DNA of 6,834 nt, taken from positions 1 to 6,834 of the forward strand of contig CAKTFD010000109.1 of assembly GCA_934553285.1 (NCBI GenBank), written 5' to 3'. The stretch comes from an uncultured Faecalibacterium sp. GTDB lineage: Bacteria > Bacillota > Clostridia > Oscillospirales > Ruminococcaceae. The number at the start of each line of letters is the position of its first letter. The stretch's first letter is position 1. Position numbers and translations under genes: made by a program. The notes under the pieces were generated by a model that saw only the letters and a program-made list of their open reading frames with translations, was not told where the DNA came from and searched no databases. Shown in pieces: positions 5,820 to 6,834 of this stretch.

Positions 5820-5846
5820 AGGAGTTCGCGGAAGGAGAACTTTTTT
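5820..5846 (+). promoter_or_regulatory. Leader hairpin with T tract in the toxin 5' UTR
   Basis: AGTTC (5823-5827) pairs with GAACT (5837-5841), extendable outward by G-T and A-T pairs to eight. A run of T (5841-5846) follows. The loop carries most of a GGAAGGAG ribosome-site sequence (5830-5837). It could be a weak attenuator or a structure controlling leader translation. The stem is short, so this is tentative. Confidence 0.35.
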
Positions 5847-5894
5847 GGAAGTACCCGACCCGGAGTCCTGAAGGCGAAGGGAGGGAGAAACTCT

Positions 5895-6029
5895 GTGGAT
5901 CTGACGGAATTGTTCGCGTTGCTGATGTTCGTTCTCGGTCTGCTTACGCTGATCGTGGAAGTCATTCGGCTAACCTTTGAAGTAACGACTTTTTATCAGA
6001 AGCAGGAGCATAAAAACAAAAAAGATTGA
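5895..6029 (+). CDS. Small hydrophobic peptide, candidate type I (holin-like) toxin
   Basis: A 44-residue peptide starting at GTG, missed by usual length cut-offs. After MDLTEL comes one membrane segment (about 6-24, FALLMFVLGLLTLIVEVI), then a polar stretch and a basic Lys-rich tail (HKNKKD). This plan matches the Firmicute holin-like toxins (Hol_Tox, TxpA/BsrG type), which insert in the membrane and harm the cell when their antisense RNA is absent. It is slightly longer than most. AAGGGAGG (5877-5884) lies 10 nt before the GTG. The stop codon lies in the left arm of a bidirectional terminator, and a convergent minus-strand RNA covers the 3' end, the arrangement of type I toxin-antitoxin loci. 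The context is stronger evidence than the peptide alone. Toxicity is inferred; a non-toxic small membrane protein is the alternative. Confidence 0.75.
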   Translation: MDLTELFALLMFVLGLLTLIVEVIRLTFEVTTFYQKQEHKNKKD

Positions 6030-6064
6030 CCGCCTAGCTACCAACTCATGCAGTCAATCTTTTT
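6018..6064. terminator. Bidirectional terminator shared by toxin mRNA and antisense RNA
   Basis: GATTGAC (6024-6030) pairs with GTCAATC (6053-6059), extended by five A (6019-6023) against five T (6060-6064), around a 22-nt loop containing GCTACCA. The flanking A and T runs let it terminate both strands. It includes the toxin stop codon (6027-6029), so both transcripts end inside a region where they are complementary. Confidence 0.85.
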
Positions 6065-6111
6065 GATCTGTGGGGCGGAAAGCTGACCTCTTGCAGATCA
6101 GCGTCCCTTGT
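6018..6111 (-). ncRNA. Candidate antisense antitoxin RNA (about 94 nt)
   Basis: A near-perfect minus-strand promoter (6146-6118) predicts a start near 6111, and the bidirectional terminator predicts an end near 6018. The RNA has no credible frame. It carries a 5' hairpin at 6102-6082 (GCTGATCT / AGGTCAGC around a 5-nt loop) whose sixth pair is a U-G wobble on this strand but an A-C mismatch on the other, supporting minus-strand function. Its 3' half is the terminator hairpin and is complementary to the toxin mRNA from the stop codon through the 3' UTR. In known systems (bsrG/SR4, txpA/RatA) such RNAs pair with the toxin mRNA and block translation or trigger decay. That role here is inferred from the layout. 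Confidence 0.75.
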
Positions 6112-6117
6112 GTTTAT

Positions 6118-6146
6118 AGTATAATTTCTTTTACCGGCTTTGTCAA
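6118..6146 (-). promoter_or_regulatory. Strong sigma-A promoter of the antisense RNA
   Basis: On the minus strand there is TTGACA (6146-6141, perfect), a 17-nt spacer and TATACT (6123-6118). It is the joint-strongest promoter in the window and begins only about 20 nt after the ftsH stop codon. It has no protein gene downstream on its strand before the terminator. Confidence 0.88.
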
Positions 6147-6165
6147 GGGCGGTCTGCTGGTTTTT

Positions 6166-6834
6166 TCACTGTGCAGGCTGCTCTTTTTCTGCGTTCTCCA
6201 GTTTATTTTCCACAGTGTCGCGGTTGAGGATGTCCATAAACTCCTCCCCGGTGATCGTTTCCTTCTGGTACAGATACTGCGCCAGCTCGTCCAGCTTGCC
6301 GCGGTTTTCGGTCAAGATACGGACAGCCTTTTCGTGCTGGGCCTTTACCAGCTCCACAACCTTCTGGTCGATCTCGCGCTGGGTCTGGGCCGAGCAGGCC
6401 AGCGAGGTGTCGCCGCCCAGGTAGCGGTTGTTCACCGTTTCCAGTGCCACCATATCAAACTCCTCGCTCATGCCATAGCGGGTAAGCATCGCGCGGGCCA
6501 GCTTGGTGGCCTGCTCGATATCATTGGACGCGCCGGTGGTGATGGAGTTGAATGCCACCTCCTCGGCAGCACGGCCGCCGGTAAGGGTAGCGATCTTGTT
6601 TTCCAGCTCGGCCTTGTTCATCAGGTAGTGGTTGCCCTCGTCCACCTGCATGGTGTAGCCCAGGGCGCCGGAGGTGCGGGGGATGATGGTGATCTTCTGC
6701 ACCGGGGCCGAGTTGGACTGTTTGGCCGCCACAAGGGCGTGGCCGATCTCGTGGTAGGCCACGATGCACTTTTCGTGGTCGGTCAGGATGGAGTTCTTCT
6801 TCTGGTAGCCTGCAATGACCACCTCGATGCTCTC
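6166..6834 (-). CDS. ftsH: ATP-dependent zinc metalloprotease FtsH, C-terminal part (cut by the right edge)
   Basis: The visible 222 residues are the end of the AAA module and the M41 peptidase domain of FtsH, the membrane-anchored protease that degrades misfolded and short-lived membrane and regulatory proteins. IEVVIAGYQKKNSILTDHEK (3-22 of the visible part) is the link into the protease domain. HEIGH (28-32) is the zinc site with its catalytic Glu, TGGRAAEEV (85-93) is the conserved helix, and GASNDIEQAT (101-110) supplies the third zinc ligand, Asp105. A charged helical tail (about 150-222) ends in KEQPAQ. The transmembrane segments and Walker motifs lie off the right edge. All visible catalytic residues are intact. 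No terminator lies directly after the stop; the next one is at 6018-6064, beyond the antisense RNA. Confidence 0.95.
   Translation of the reverse strand, partial: ESIEVVIAGYQKKNSILTDHEKCIVAYHEIGHALVAAKQSNSAPVQKITIIPRTSGALGYTMQVDEGNHYLMNKAELENKIATLTGGRAAEEVAFNSITTGASNDIEQATKLARAMLTRYGMSEEFDMVALETVNNRYLGGDTSLACSAQTQREIDQKVVELVKAQHEKAVRILTENRGKLDELAQYLYQKETITGEEFMDILNRDTVENKLENAEKEQPAQ

Larger units (their letters stand above)
5537..5894. other. Gene-poor region between the secreted protein and the toxin peptide
   Basis: About 358 bp without a credible protein gene. It holds the minus-strand leader of the secreted protein (AGGAGG at 5550-5545, preceded by a GGCAGC/GCTGCC hairpin at 5557-5575), a 14-bp palindrome (5604-5617), a 33-nt hairpin (5642-5674), an AT-rich promoter (5713-5741) and the roughly 147-nt leader of the toxin mRNA. 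Open frames at 5610-5816 and 5732-5980 (plus) lack ribosome sites, and the second runs into the toxin gene in another frame. Confidence 0.6.

Noticed and set aside
5732..5980. 82-residue plus-strand frame overlapping the toxin peptide
   Set aside because: Its start lies inside the toxin promoter and its internal ATG (5814) has no ribosome site. The overlapping 44-residue frame has both a ribosome site and a recognisable membrane-peptide plan.

Overview
The window looks like chromosomal DNA from a GC-rich anaerobic Firmicute. Faecalibacterium, Gemmiger or Subdoligranulum (Oscillospiraceae) is my best guess, inferred from the codon style, the Ser/Ala-rich lipoprotein linker, strong AGGAGG-type ribosome sites, a T-box leader and a holin-like type I toxin. 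No genus-specific marker is present, so the genus stays a guess.

Layout. (1) Positions 1-126, minus strand: a consensus sigma-A promoter feeding the first ~90 nt of a T-box leader whose controlled gene lies off the left edge. (2) 192-2138, plus strand: a two-gene exporter of the split ThrE type (YjjP-like then YjjB-like, stop and start codons overlapping), followed after 93 bp by a nitroreductase-family flavoprotein. (3) 2236-4815, plus strand: a complete polar amino acid ABC importer: lipoprotein binding protein, permease, ATPase. It has a strong promoter with palindromes in and upstream of it, a structured leader, and a terminator-like hairpin after the first gene that would give more binding protein than membrane components. 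(4) 4847-4877: a bidirectional terminator shared with a convergent minus-strand gene (4922-5536) for a small Sec-secreted protein of unknown function with a duplicated internal motif. (5) 5537-6165: a region with no conventional gene, holding inverted repeats and a previously unannotated candidate type I toxin-antitoxin module. Its parts are a 44-residue hydrophobic GTG-start peptide (5895-6029, plus), a convergent ~94 nt minus-strand RNA from a near-perfect promoter, and a shared bidirectional terminator. (6) 6166-6834, minus strand: the C-terminal protease part of FtsH, cut by the right edge.

How they fit together: the importer genes form one transport system. The exporter pair probably forms one membrane complex. 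The toxin mRNA and the antisense RNA overlap at the toxin stop codon and 3' end. No terminator is visible between ftsH and the antisense RNA, so ftsH read-through could also make antitoxin sequence.
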